Source of the DNA: Thermoplasmata archaeon
GTDB lineage: Archaea > Thermoplasmatota > Thermoplasmata > Thermoplasmatales > Thermoplasmataceae
NCBI GenBank assembly: GCA_021817255.1
Contig: JAKAVO010000002.1
Span: 1-64,000, forward strand
Direction of reading: 5' to 3'
DNA: 64,000 nt
Shown here piece after piece: positions 1-9,829 of this stretch. How positions within the stretch are numbered: position 1 is the first letter of the stretch; every line of letters begins with the position of its first letter. The translations under genes were made by a program, and so were the position numbers. Below the pieces are notes generated by a model. The model saw only the letters and a list, made by a program, of their open reading frames with translations. It did no database searches and was not told the DNA's origin.

Positions 1-59
1 AATAAACTGAATGAGCCCCTTTGTCGAGGTCATGGGACATAGTTATTATATTTCATTAT

Positions 60-145
60 CAACCTTAAGGATTTCGCTTTCATCCCCTCCCTTTCGGAAG
101 GGGATTTCCCGCTCAATTTTGTTAAAGAATATTTCAATGGGCAGA
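60..145 (-). mobile_element. possible IS200/IS605-type right-end/omegaRNA-like remnant
   Basis: Minus strand GAGCGGGAAATCCCCTTCCGAAAGGGAGGGGATGAAAGCG resembles the AGCRGGAATCCCC-hairpin-GGGGAGGATG pattern recalled from tnpB 3-prime ends; no tnpB nearby. Confidence 0.3.
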
Positions 146-186
146 ACACCTGGATGAGATTTTAATCCCAATTCATTAATAGAACT

Positions 187-396
187 TTGCAATTACGGCA
201 TATGGACATGAACAAAGTATTCCTACTCGCTCTTGCTGGAGCTATAATTGGGATTGCCGCCGGTTCTCTTGCTTCTCTTATAGTTGTTCAGAGCAATTTC
301 AGGGTTATGTTCCTCATGACATTTACAGAAATCGGCTTGATAGTTGGCCTTCTTCAAGGAGCAAAAATAGAGGACAAAAAAGACAAACCAGCATGA
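187..396 (+). CDS. small hydrophobic membrane protein, unknown function
   Basis: 69-aa ORF with two hydrophobic segments and a charged C-terminus; no family recognised. Confidence 0.45.
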   Translation: MQLRHMDMNKVFLLALAGAIIGIAAGSLASLIVVQSNFRVMFLMTFTEIGLIVGLLQGAKIEDKKDKPA

Positions 397-510
397 GTTT
401 TATTTTCGGCACATTTAAAATTAAAAGTGTAATTTATTCCGGCATTTGTGGGATTGTTCCTCCCATTGCCAGAGGGAATAAATTTTTGTGAATTGAATTC
501 AGGTATGAAA

Positions 511-1977
511 TCAGAAGCCGGGGATGCTTCCCAGCTTGAGTTTATCCTTTGAATAATCCACGTAAACGTTCTTAATCTGCAGATATTCGGTTATTCCATA
601 TTTGCTTCCTTCCCCTGCAAGGCCTGTCATCCTGAAACCGGTATGGTATCCCTGCGACGATTCCGGCCCTGGCATATTCACATAAAGTTCTCCAAATCTG
701 ATTGCTTCATTTGCCTGGAGAATTCTTCTGTTGTCCTCTGTGAAAAGATAGGATGCGAGCCCGAATTGGGAGTCGTTTGCAAGCTTGATCGTCTCTTCCC
801 AGTCATTGACCTTATGAATTCCGAGAACTGGCCCGAATATTTCATCCTGAAAGATTGGAGATTTCTGTGGAACGTCGCCAATTAGCGTTGGCTCAAAGAA
901 ATAACCATTGCTGAAATTCCCCTTCAGGTCCGGTTTCTTTCCGCCAGCAAGTGTTTTAAGGTTCTCCTTTTCTGAACTTGATACGACTTCTTCCATGCTC
1001 TTCTGTGCTTCAAGGTTAATCAATGGCCCCATCTGGGATGTTTCCGGGTCTCCCACCTTCAATCCCTTTGTCATGGCAAGGAACTTTTCTTCAAATTTGC
1101 TGGCAATGTCTTCGTGCAGATACAACCTTTCAGCGGCTATGCATGATTGCCCGGCATTCCAGAATTTAGCCCATACCAAAGTTGTCAGGGCTTTTTCAAT
1201 ATCAGCATCATTCCACACTATAAATGGTGCCTTGCCGCCAAGTTCAAGCATCAGTTTGGACATATTGGCGGATGATTTTTCAATTATTCTCTGCCCTGTT
1301 TTGGTTGAACCTGTAAGGGTAACAAGAGCCACTTTTTTGTGTGATACTATAAAATCTCCTATTTCTGAGCCTTTTCCTGTCACCATGTTCAGGACGCCAT
1401 CAGGGACTCCAGCCTCCTGAAACTTCCTCACTATCCATTCTGCTATGAGCGGGGTATCACTGCTTGGCTTCAGAACAACAGAATTTCCGGTCATAAGTGC
1501 AGGTGCAAGCTTTCTTGCAACCATTGCTGCCGGGAAATTCCACGGGGTCAGTGCAACTACAACTCCCCTCGGCACTTTGTACTGGAATATTTTTTTAGTG
1601 TGTGTGTCTCCCTCTACAAGATCTCCTGTAATTTTTCGTTCAAAATTAGCGTAATAATATATCTGATCCAATACGCCATTCACTTCTTCCTGAGCCTGTG
1701 GCCTTATCTTTCCGCATTCACTTACAAGAAGATTCTCAAGCTCTTTCCTCTTTGCCTGAATAAGGTCGCCAGCTTTCCTTATAATTCTTCCCCTTTCCTT
1801 TGAACCAAGCTCATTCCACTTCCAGAAAGTGGACTCTGCAGCATCTATTGCTGTGCTCACATCTTCTTTTGTGGCTGCTGGAAATGTGTCAATTTTCATT
1901 CCTGTTGAGGGGTTCAAATCGTCTATTACCTTTCCATTTGATGAATCTACCCATCTTCCATCAATTAAGTTTTTCAT
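511..1977 (-). CDS. NAD(P)-dependent aldehyde dehydrogenase (succinate-semialdehyde/glyceraldehyde dehydrogenase-like)
   Basis: ALDH motifs TPWNFPAAM, LTGSTKTGQ, ELGGKAPFIV, NAGQSCIA (catalytic Cys), EIFGPVL. Confidence 0.93.
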   Translation of the reverse strand: MKNLIDGRWVDSSNGKVIDDLNPSTGMKIDTFPAATKEDVSTAIDAAESTFWKWNELGSKERGRIIRKAGDLIQAKRKELENLLVSECGKIRPQAQEEVNGVLDQIYYYANFERKITGDLVEGDTHTKKIFQYKVPRGVVVALTPWNFPAAMVARKLAPALMTGNSVVLKPSSDTPLIAEWIVRKFQEAGVPDGVLNMVTGKGSEIGDFIVSHKKVALVTLTGSTKTGQRIIEKSSANMSKLMLELGGKAPFIVWNDADIEKALTTLVWAKFWNAGQSCIAAERLYLHEDIASKFEEKFLAMTKGLKVGDPETSQMGPLINLEAQKSMEEVVSSSEKENLKTLAGGKKPDLKGNFSNGYFFEPTLIGDVPQKSPIFQDEIFGPVLGIHKVNDWEETIKLANDSQFGLASYLFTEDNRRILQANEAIRFGELYVNMPGPESSQGYHTGFRMTGLAGEGSKYGITEYLQIKNVYVDYSKDKLKLGSIPGF

Positions 1978-2115
1978 AATATGTAATGTCTACATTGGAA
2001 TTTAGTATTTTCTATTTTTGTGCCGAAGAATGTGCAGCATTTTTCAATATTCTTCAACGAAAGAAACTATAAGAAAATAAATTAAACTTATATTGGCGGA
2101 TAGAGATACACAACT

Positions 2116-2307
2116 ATGAATCATTTAGTTTGCCCGATGTGCGGATCCGAACACATTTTTGCAGATTCAGGGCTGATAACCGGGAAATATAAGTGCAACG
2201 AATGCGGATACGTCGGTTCCCTTATTTATGAGTTCAATGACAAAGATTATGAATTGTTTAAGAAGCAGGTTGAAAAGAGCAAGGGCAGAGAGAAATTTCC
2301 GGAATAA
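2116..2307 (+). CDS. small zinc-ribbon protein
   Basis: CPMCG...CNECGY two CxxC knuckles in a 63-aa ORF. Confidence 0.75.
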   Translation: MNHLVCPMCGSEHIFADSGLITGKYKCNECGYVGSLIYEFNDKDYELFKKQVEKSKGREKFPE

Positions 2308-3432
2308 TTATAAGGGATTCACTTCCAGGATATCTGCCACCTGCCTGCCGAACTCGCCGGCAAGCTTAAGTTTTTGTTTCAGGTTCTCTATTGTTATCTT
2401 TTCCTTGTTTTCACTCTGAAACATCTGCCGTATGTAATTTTTAAGAGGTTCTTTTTCAATCTCAACAATTTTTACAGCAAGTGTCCTGAATGAACCTGAT
2501 GAAAGTATATCTATCCCGTCCACTACCAGCCTTACCAGTTTTGTTTTGTTCGATTCTATTTCCTTCAATGTTCCATAAATACGGTCAAGCGGAACCTGGA
2601 TTTTATCTATCTCGAGCATGTTGTTCAGTGCAGGTATGCCTGTAACATCCACTGTGTGGTTATCGTCTTTATATTCTATTGAAAGGAAGGAGTTTTCCTT
2701 TCCTCTTGACATTACAAAAGTAACCTTTGCATTGCTGTCAGGGTCTGCAAATTCAACAAAAAGGTTTCCCTTATTGATGCTTGATGAGGCCATATAAAAT
2801 TTGTCGATCTTCTCATAGTCCACCTGAGCATCCTTCCCTGCCCAGTTGCTCACTGAGTTTATCGGGATTCTTACTCCCTTCTCGAGAAAACCGAATCTCA
2901 GGGATTCCTTAAAAAGATCAGAACTTCTTGAATTCAACGAAAAGTCATACTCTATTGCGCTTTCTGCGGTATAACGGACTGCAGCATCATATACGCCATT
3001 TATCCATTTGACATAAATATTGGAATCAACAATCTTAAGGAAGTCCATGGAAAGAAATGCCTGTATATTCTTAATTGAATTAGTTTTCGCAGCTGACACG
3101 GACCCTTCCAGCTCAGCTATTTTTGTTTTGAAGTCATCGCTGAGCTTCCTTTTGAATTTTTCAAGTGATACGCCGATAAAGTTCTTGATTTCTTTTTCTG
3201 TCTCTTCAAACAGCCCTGAAACAGTGTTTGATTTATAATCCTCGAGGGATTTTCCAATAGATACCTGGAGATTTTCCACTTCTGCTATGCTATTTGGCAA
3301 CTTGGCCTTTAGTGAGTCCTGTGAATTTTTGTGGTTTTCAAATTCATTTTTGCTTATGATGGCATCTAGCAAATACTGGTAAAAAGCCTTGAATAATAAA
3401 TCAGTATCCAGTTGCTGATTTGTCTCCATCAT
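2308..3432 (-). CDS. hypothetical protein with helical/coiled-coil N-terminal region
   Basis: 374-aa ORF, Lys/Glu-rich helical N-terminus; no family recognised. Confidence 0.7.
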   Translation of the reverse strand: MMETNQQLDTDLLFKAFYQYLLDAIISKNEFENHKNSQDSLKAKLPNSIAEVENLQVSIGKSLEDYKSNTVSGLFEETEKEIKNFIGVSLEKFKRKLSDDFKTKIAELEGSVSAAKTNSIKNIQAFLSMDFLKIVDSNIYVKWINGVYDAAVRYTAESAIEYDFSLNSRSSDLFKESLRFGFLEKGVRIPINSVSNWAGKDAQVDYEKIDKFYMASSSINKGNLFVEFADPDSNAKVTFVMSRGKENSFLSIEYKDDNHTVDVTGIPALNNMLEIDKIQVPLDRIYGTLKEIESNKTKLVRLVVDGIDILSSGSFRTLAVKIVEIEKEPLKNYIRQMFQSENKEKITIENLKQKLKLAGEFGRQVADILEVNPL

Positions 3433-3603
3433 ATCCCTGAATGGTGATTACTTCAAAGGTTTAAGTCTTTATGGAAAGGTTTAAAATCTTAGTCTGTTCT
3501 GCGCGAAGGTTTATTTATGGAGCCTGAGAATGCTGTTTCTCGGCCATTTTGTCCTGCCGGTTAAGATGCAAAGTTTATTAATAGAGTCTTATAAGGAGGC
3601 AAC

Positions 3604-4074
3604 ATGGAATCTAACAGAAAGGAAGAGTTGCTTACTCCCCTCATAGATTCACTCGAAGTTAGCATCAAGGGCGTAATGATATTAACCAATAACGAAAAGG
3701 ACGTCTCAAGAGGAGATGTCATAAGAAAACTTGAGAACTCCAACGATGAAGAAGTCCGGGAGTTTCTGAACCTCATCAGGGAAAAAAGGAAGGGAACTGA
3801 TTTTAACATCTTAATGGCTACTTTTGGAGAATTTTTGTTATCATCATTTCTTTTTATTATGGGAATACTTTTTGTTATACCTACCTTCTTTGGCGGCAAT
3901 GCCTCAGGATATTTTTTAAACTATTATGGCAATGCCCTGCACAGCGTTTCAGATTATACCGGTTTTGCATCGCTTACGCTCGTAATAAATTTCATGGTTG
4001 CAGTCTTGCTTCTGCTGGCATCTTTCAATACGCTGAGGACCGCCAGAATGAACATAAGATTTCTCTTCAGGTAA
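3604..4074 (+). CDS. hypothetical membrane protein (about two TM helices)
   Basis: 156-aa ORF 6 nt upstream of the permease gene; hydrophobic C-terminal half. Confidence 0.75.
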   Translation: MESNRKEELLTPLIDSLEVSIKGVMILTNNEKDVSRGDVIRKLENSNDEEVREFLNLIREKRKGTDFNILMATFGEFLLSSFLFIMGILFVIPTFFGGNASGYFLNYYGNALHSVSDYTGFASLTLVINFMVAVLLLLASFNTLRTARMNIRFLFR

Positions 4075-4080
4075 TAACAT

Positions 4081-5901
4081 ATGGACAGGAGGACTATAAG
4101 AGAGATTTATCTTGGAAGACTTATAATATCAACAATAAGCCTTGCAATTTTTTTATTTACTCTCCTCTTCTTATACAGCAATGAGGCAGTTATACTGAGC
4201 TTTACCCATGTTACAATAAATAAATCCCTTCTTATCATGTCCACAATGTCGCTTCTTTTTTTCAGCCTGTATCTTACTGTCTCGTTCCCCAAATCGCTGA
4301 AAATAAAGTTCACAAGGCCAAGAATCAGGGGAAAACAATACCCTGTTTATGGTTTTTTTATAATTCTGTCCATAGGCATTGGCTCCACACTTGGATCCCC
4401 GCTCTTTATCCTCATACCGGAAAATGCCCTCCAATATGGGATCGTGTCAACCATATCGCTCATTGTGGCTGCAGTCACATCGGTCCTGATGGCAAGAGTG
4501 TATTTTGACATTTATGAATTTCACAAAAACAATGGAAAAGACATAGTTGGAGGTCCTGCCTTTGTCAGGGAAGCATATGGCGTTTCTTCCGTAAGGTATT
4601 TCATAAGCAGGATTTCCATGTGGGTTGCAAATTCAGCCCTTTCTGCATATTGTGTCATCATTTTTTTTGATCTGTTATTTGTCATAATACCTGGCACTTC
4701 CATTGGAGGGACTATTATTTCTAAGGCCATCATCTACATCATTCTTGGAATGTTTATCTTATGGTTCGCCATAAATGCATTCTTTGAGGAAAAGTTCCTC
4801 AGGCTCATAGGCAAGATTCAGCTTGTAATGATGGTAGTAATGGTGGTTATACTTGTAGCCGAAGAGAGAATGATAATGGTTGCCTCGGCACACTTTTCCA
4901 CACATCTCTTCTTTTCCTTTTCTGGAAACTGGTTCCAGGATATCCTTATAGATACGGGGTATCTGTTTATTCTGTTTTTTGGGTTTCAGGAGATAATGGC
5001 ATTTCAGAGAAACATTGCTGATAAAACAATGCTCAAAATTCCATTTAGAAAAAGGCCGGTACTTATTGGTAAAGATTACATCATAAAAAATTCAATGATT
5101 TACACTGTAATCATATCTTCAACAATAAACATAGTTTATTCAATTGCAGTCCTGACTACACAGTCGAGAGGAACAGGAATCGAAACAAATGCAATTCCTG
5201 CCTTCCTTATTGCACAGATGGCTGGTGGGAATGTATGGTTTGCCCTTATGATCATTGCGTTCGTAATAGCAACTCTTACCACTTTTGTACCCGCTTTTCT
5301 TGCAGCATCCAGGCATCTGAAATCTCTCGGTGAAGACAGGATATTTCCGTACAGCCTGGCAAGATATTCATGGGTTTTTACATTGATTTTCATAGTTATT
5401 CTGGTTGCCTCCGGGGAATCATTCCTCCTCAGCATAACAGACTTCATGGTCCTGATAAGTTTGGGTTTCATCTCAATATCAGGTACCCGTTATAGAAAGG
5501 AACTGGGTAGAACCAGGGGAACACTGTTTCCTGTATTAGTTGGGTCGCTTACCTTTATTTTTGGGGCCTTCAACTATTTTGTAGACCCGGAGGTTGTATT
5601 ATTCTCAATATTGATAATTTCAGTTGCCTACCTGATCCATAACCTGATTAACATGGAGCCTGTTGCATTGAAATTGTTTACCGGTTCCATGCTGGTAATG
5701 ATATTTCTTGCTGATCTGTTCATAAACATAATGATAACCGGAACAGAAGGGCTCAAAATTTTTATGTTTACTGAAAACAGGGCAAGCACCTTTGAAGAAC
5801 TTCACCTTCTGTTATTTTCGCTCATAATTGTAAGCATTATGGATTTTATTCTTGAGTGGACGCTCAACGGAAAAAACAACCTCACTTCTATTTTACAGTA
5901 G
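4081..5901 (+). CDS. APC-superfamily amino acid permease-like transporter
   Basis: 606-aa multi-TM protein; N-terminal GIGSTLGSPLF resembles the APC TM1 glycine-rich signature. Confidence 0.75.
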   Translation: MDRRTIREIYLGRLIISTISLAIFLFTLLFLYSNEAVILSFTHVTINKSLLIMSTMSLLFFSLYLTVSFPKSLKIKFTRPRIRGKQYPVYGFFIILSIGIGSTLGSPLFILIPENALQYGIVSTISLIVAAVTSVLMARVYFDIYEFHKNNGKDIVGGPAFVREAYGVSSVRYFISRISMWVANSALSAYCVIIFFDLLFVIIPGTSIGGTIISKAIIYIILGMFILWFAINAFFEEKFLRLIGKIQLVMMVVMVVILVAEERMIMVASAHFSTHLFFSFSGNWFQDILIDTGYLFILFFGFQEIMAFQRNIADKTMLKIPFRKRPVLIGKDYIIKNSMIYTVIISSTINIVYSIAVLTTQSRGTGIETNAIPAFLIAQMAGGNVWFALMIIAFVIATLTTFVPAFLAASRHLKSLGEDRIFPYSLARYSWVFTLIFIVILVASGESFLLSITDFMVLISLGFISISGTRYRKELGRTRGTLFPVLVGSLTFIFGAFNYFVDPEVVLFSILIISVAYLIHNLINMEPVALKLFTGSMLVMIFLADLFINIMITGTEGLKIFMFTENRASTFEELHLLLFSLIIVSIMDFILEWTLNGKNNLTSILQ

Positions 5902-5921
5902 CCGCCCTCCATTTAGAATAA

Positions 5922-6575
5922 TTATGACGGTACAAATGTATAAAAAAGAGCAGCAGGAACAGGGGGGATAAATACGATCATCATCAACAGGCTGACCTGC
6001 AATGCCATTGCAGCGTAAATGGATCTGCTCACAGAATAAAGGCCGATGTAAATCAGCCCTATGGCAAAGGAATCCAGTATGAACAGCGGGAAATATATTC
6101 CAGGGAAGCCCGGAAGAGCATTTATTAGCACCATGAAGTAGTAAGCTTCATAAAACAGGGCAGAAACCAGAATAGATGTGCCCCGCCGAAAATAAAGGCT
6201 GAGTGTTTCCACACCAATAAGAGCAAAAATGGTTTGCTCAAAAAAGGATGGATAATAGAGAGATTCCAGAAGATAACTAATTTCTGCTGAACCAAGTTTC
6301 AAAACCAGGACAATATATGCCCACACAAATGCCACTGATATTAGCAGCACTATCCACTTTACCGAGGCAAGCCCTTTAATTACCGCCTTCCCATTCGAAC
6401 CATATAGTGCAAGAAAAGTTAAAGAAAACAGGGGCTCAATGGCTATAATATAAAAGAGGTATTTGCTGAGAAACGTGACCCTGTAAGTGAGAAAATTCAA
6501 TAAAATTGATAAAAATAGGATTGAAACTCCGAAAATAAATGTACACCTGCGTTCCATTTTAACCTCATCTTGCAA
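5922..6575 (-). CDS. multi-TM membrane protein, possibly a degenerate CPBP (CAAX protease/bacteriocin-processing) family member
   Basis: Pattern SFFEQTIFALIG...ILVSALFYEAYYF...GLIYIGLYSVSRSIYAAMALQV resembles the CPBP core without the canonical EExxxR/FxxxH/HxxxN residues. Confidence 0.5.
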   Translation of the reverse strand: MQDEVKMERRCTFIFGVSILFLSILLNFLTYRVTFLSKYLFYIIAIEPLFSLTFLALYGSNGKAVIKGLASVKWIVLLISVAFVWAYIVLVLKLGSAEISYLLESLYYPSFFEQTIFALIGVETLSLYFRRGTSILVSALFYEAYYFMVLINALPGFPGIYFPLFILDSFAIGLIYIGLYSVSRSIYAAMALQVSLLMMIVFIPPVPAALFYTFVPS

Positions 6576-7446
6576 TGGTAAAACTGGATATTATTATTAG
6601 TATCAAAGCTATAGTCAGATAACCATTTGTGTATGAAAACAATTTCCTGTATTCCTTTGCCTCGCCTTTTCTCCTGAAGTAGTAATATGACGGCAGCAGG
6701 ATCCAGAGTGCAAGTGGGATTGAAGATGCCTCATAGATAAGGTTCAGGCCTATCTTTGCATATACAAAAGGGAATATGGTAACTATTGCCAGGAATATTG
6801 AATTTATAAGTATGTAAGTTCTTGTCACTGCCACACCCTTGACTGCCGGGAGCATGGGGATATTTGCCATAGAATAGTCATCCTTGTATTTGATGGCAAG
6901 GGACCAGAAATGTGTTGGTGTCCATACAAATACCAGTACTGCAATGAATATTGCCGCAGGTGTCACAGAACCTGAGATTGCAGCAGAACCGGCAAGTGCT
7001 GGAAAACTGCCTGCAATCCCACCAAAAACAATATTGAGGTCTGTCCTTCTTTTTAACAGGACGGTATAGAGGAGAGCATAACTGAGAAATCCCGCAATTA
7101 TGAAAATTACAGCCAGATAGTTGAGATATGCAAAACCTACTATCATTGACAGGGAAAACAGCATTATGAGAAGAATGATCATCTTGGACCTGTTTCTATA
7201 TACAACCTTCCTCCTGTTTGAGACGCGCTCCATCTTTGAGTCTATGTCTGTATCATAAATATTGTTGAAAACGCCTGACGCCATTGATGCCAGTGATCCA
7301 GATACAAGCAGAGGGGCAATAAACCACATTTTTGCGAATGAGCCCGTGTAAGTGAAAAATCCGGCAATTGCCACAAGATCGATGAGAAAAGTAATCTCAA
7401 GTTTAAAAATATTATTAAAAAAAGAAAAGTTCCATTTTTGATCCAA
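6565..7446 (-). CDS. ctaB: protoheme IX farnesyltransferase (heme O synthase), UbiA family
   Basis: NNIYDTDIDSKMERVSNRR (NxxxDxxxD) and WTPTHFWSLAIKYKDDY motifs; lies in the oxidase operon. Confidence 0.93.
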   Translation of the reverse strand: MDQKWNFSFFNNIFKLEITFLIDLVAIAGFFTYTGSFAKMWFIAPLLVSGSLASMASGVFNNIYDTDIDSKMERVSNRRKVVYRNRSKMIILLIMLFSLSMIVGFAYLNYLAVIFIIAGFLSYALLYTVLLKRRTDLNIVFGGIAGSFPALAGSAAISGSVTPAAIFIAVLVFVWTPTHFWSLAIKYKDDYSMANIPMLPAVKGVAVTRTYILINSIFLAIVTIFPFVYAKIGLNLIYEASSIPLALWILLPSYYYFRRKGEAKEYRKLFSYTNGYLTIALILIIISSFTIAR

Positions 7447-8115
7447 CTACAACACCGGAATGTCTCTTTCTTGCAGATTGTTCCAGATGTTCACCATGTC
7501 GTGAAAACTGAAATTATTCAATAGATTTTCTGGTGATGGCCCGCCACTGCTCTTATGTGAGTTATGGCCTGAAATTGGCTGTGAAACTATGGAAGTTGCA
7601 GCTGTGCCACTTGCAGTGCCATTAACCTGTATTCTTGCAAGCATTGTTGTTGGATGTATTGCACACCAGTATGTGTAATTCCCAGGCATAAAGAATATAT
7701 AGGATGCTTTTGCAACGTGCCCCGGTATCTGCGTAAGTTGCCCGGTAGTTACAAGAGTCAGGGCTGTGGCACCGTTTTCATATTTCGTTAAGCTGGAACC
7801 TGGCGCATAATTTTTGTTCTGGTTTATAGTCAGTGTATGGGGCAGGTTGTCTTCCTCTATTACTGTAAAAATAATCTTGTAGTCAAGTGGGAGATAAAGC
7901 GTTGGATTTATACTCCCGTGAGAGTAATTCCAACCGGCTGAATCTGCATAGATTGTTTGGTTGATGGTTCCATGAACTTTTAAGCCTGCCGGATCTGCCA
8001 GTCCACCACCCGAAGTTGTGGGTGCAGAAAGAACAAATGTCAGGGAAGTCCCAACTAACAATATAATTATAAGTCCATATACAACTCCTAACTTTCCTTT
8101 ATTCATTTTATTCAC
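7447..8115 (-). CDS. cupredoxin-domain (sulfocyanin/plastocyanin-like) membrane-anchored blue copper protein
   Basis: N-terminal TM/signal; type-1 Cu site LPHTLTIN...YTYWCAIHPTTML. Confidence 0.85.
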   Translation of the reverse strand: MNKMNKGKLGVVYGLIIILLVGTSLTFVLSAPTTSGGGLADPAGLKVHGTINQTIYADSAGWNYSHGSINPTLYLPLDYKIIFTVIEEDNLPHTLTINQNKNYAPGSSLTKYENGATALTLVTTGQLTQIPGHVAKASYIFFMPGNYTYWCAIHPTTMLARIQVNGTASGTAATSIVSQPISGHNSHKSSGGPSPENLLNNFSFHDMVNIWNNLQERDIPVL

Positions 8116-9829
8116 CTCCTATTGCTGACGGATTCCCAAGTGGTTCCTTTTCAGGAGATTCCACTTCTGGAAGGCCATCATTGTAAGTATCCTCGAAAGC
8201 ATTGTTTGTCGTTGTGCTTGGCTCATCAAGCACAGATTTTATTAGGTTGGCAAGGAAAAACAACTGCCCAATGCCAATTATTACACCGCCGGCTATTGCT
8301 ATATCCTGATAAACCTGAAATCTCGCGAAGTATCCAGACACAAATCTTGGCATGCCTAAAAAGCCGCCTATAGTCCATCCCATTGACATGACAAAAGAGC
8401 CTATTGCTGTCAAAGCCATATGCCATGTGGCAAGGCGCTGGTCATATTTCCTTCCCCTTGTAATGGTTGGCCACAGCATATAAACAGATGCAAATATTAT
8501 TCCGGTTGTAATGCCCATGAATATGAAATGGAAGTGCCCAGTTACCCAGTATGTCCCGTGAACCTGGATATTTACAAGAAGCATGGATTGCATCACTCCG
8601 GTTATTCCACCAATGACAAAATCGAATATTCCATTTATGACGAATAACATTGGAGTTGATAGCCGGATTTTATCTGCTGTCCAGAGGGATGCAATATAAT
8701 TGAAGATTGTTATTGCTGAAGGTATAACCACAAGGAAAGATGCTGTTGAGAAGAATAATCCCCACTGCAGGCCAAAGCCTGAATTTAACAGATGGTGCCC
8801 CCAGACAAGCTCTGACAACGGCATCAACAGGGCAAGCCCTACCACACCTGAAGTATAGCTGTATATTTTCTTCCCGGTAAATTTTGGTATAATCTCATAG
8901 ATCAATCCAAATTCCGGCAGAATCGCAATGTAGACTATTGGATGCCCCCAGATCCAGAACAGTTCGGTGAATGATAGTGGTGAACTAGCAGCAACTCCTG
9001 TAAAAAATACTGGGTTGAAGAAGTCATAAAATAGCATTACAAGCGCTGACATAAGGAATGGGGCAGATGCAAGGAACATTAATAGCGTAAATAAGACACT
9101 CCACGCAAAGAGTGGCATTTTCGTAAGTGGAACTTTTTCTCCGCGGTCAAGTATTATCATCCTGACAACAACAATAGCTGCTATTGTTATGCCAATGAAT
9201 ATCATTTCCAGCCCGATGACTGCAAGCCAGTTGTATGCACCGGCACCATATGGGTTTAACTGCAGGGCAAGTGGTGGGTAGAAATACCATCTTGTCGATG
9301 TTCTGGAAAGAAGTATAAAGATGCCTCCAAGAAGGTAGATCCAGTAAGCTGTTGATGAAATCGAGCCATATTTATCTGACTTGACCTTGAGGAATGAAGG
9401 CAGCAGGTAATATGCAATTCCCATGGCGCCGCCAAGTGCCCACATATATATCATGAGAACGGCGTGCTCTGTTGTTAATACATCGTAGAGAACTTCTTTG
9501 CCAGCAAAAAGGGTTGGGTTTGGCTCCACTAAACTAACTCTCATTAACAGGCCAAATGAGCCTGCAATGAAGAAGAAGACAATTGCGCTCATTATATATC
9601 TCATTCCTATGCTCTTTGAGTCGTTCAGGATGAAATTGTTTGTTGAAAGAAATCCGCCGTGCCTCTTATTTTCTCTAAGATAAGACCCGTAATCATAATA
9701 GTTTTCTTCTTCCGCGGCAACATCGGCTTCAGTCTTGCCGACCAGGTACCGGTAATACATGAAAAAGAGTATGGCAAACACTGTGGAAAGAATTATAGAC
9801 AATTCAATTAAAAATGTTGTAGAAGACAT
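8108..9829 (-). CDS. heme-copper terminal oxidase subunit I
   Basis: WGHPIVYIAILPEFG, WGHHL, VTGHFHFIFMG His-ligand motifs; 573 aa, about 12 TM. Confidence 0.96.
   Translation of the reverse strand: MSSTTFLIELSIILSTVFAILFFMYYRYLVGKTEADVAAEEENYYDYGSYLRENKRHGGFLSTNNFILNDSKSIGMRYIMSAIVFFFIAGSFGLLMRVSLVEPNPTLFAGKEVLYDVLTTEHAVLMIYMWALGGAMGIAYYLLPSFLKVKSDKYGSISSTAYWIYLLGGIFILLSRTSTRWYFYPPLALQLNPYGAGAYNWLAVIGLEMIFIGITIAAIVVVRMIILDRGEKVPLTKMPLFAWSVLFTLLMFLASAPFLMSALVMLFYDFFNPVFFTGVAASSPLSFTELFWIWGHPIVYIAILPEFGLIYEIIPKFTGKKIYSYTSGVVGLALLMPLSELVWGHHLLNSGFGLQWGLFFSTASFLVVIPSAITIFNYIASLWTADKIRLSTPMLFVINGIFDFVIGGITGVMQSMLLVNIQVHGTYWVTGHFHFIFMGITTGIIFASVYMLWPTITRGRKYDQRLATWHMALTAIGSFVMSMGWTIGGFLGMPRFVSGYFARFQVYQDIAIAGGVIIGIGQLFFLANLIKSVLDEPSTTTNNAFEDTYNDGLPEVESPEKEPLGNPSAIGGE

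Noticed and set aside
908-1420. Long plus-strand ORF antisense to the aldehyde dehydrogenase
   Set aside because: Low-complexity Ser/Phe-rich translation opposite a clear ALDH; antisense shadow ORF.
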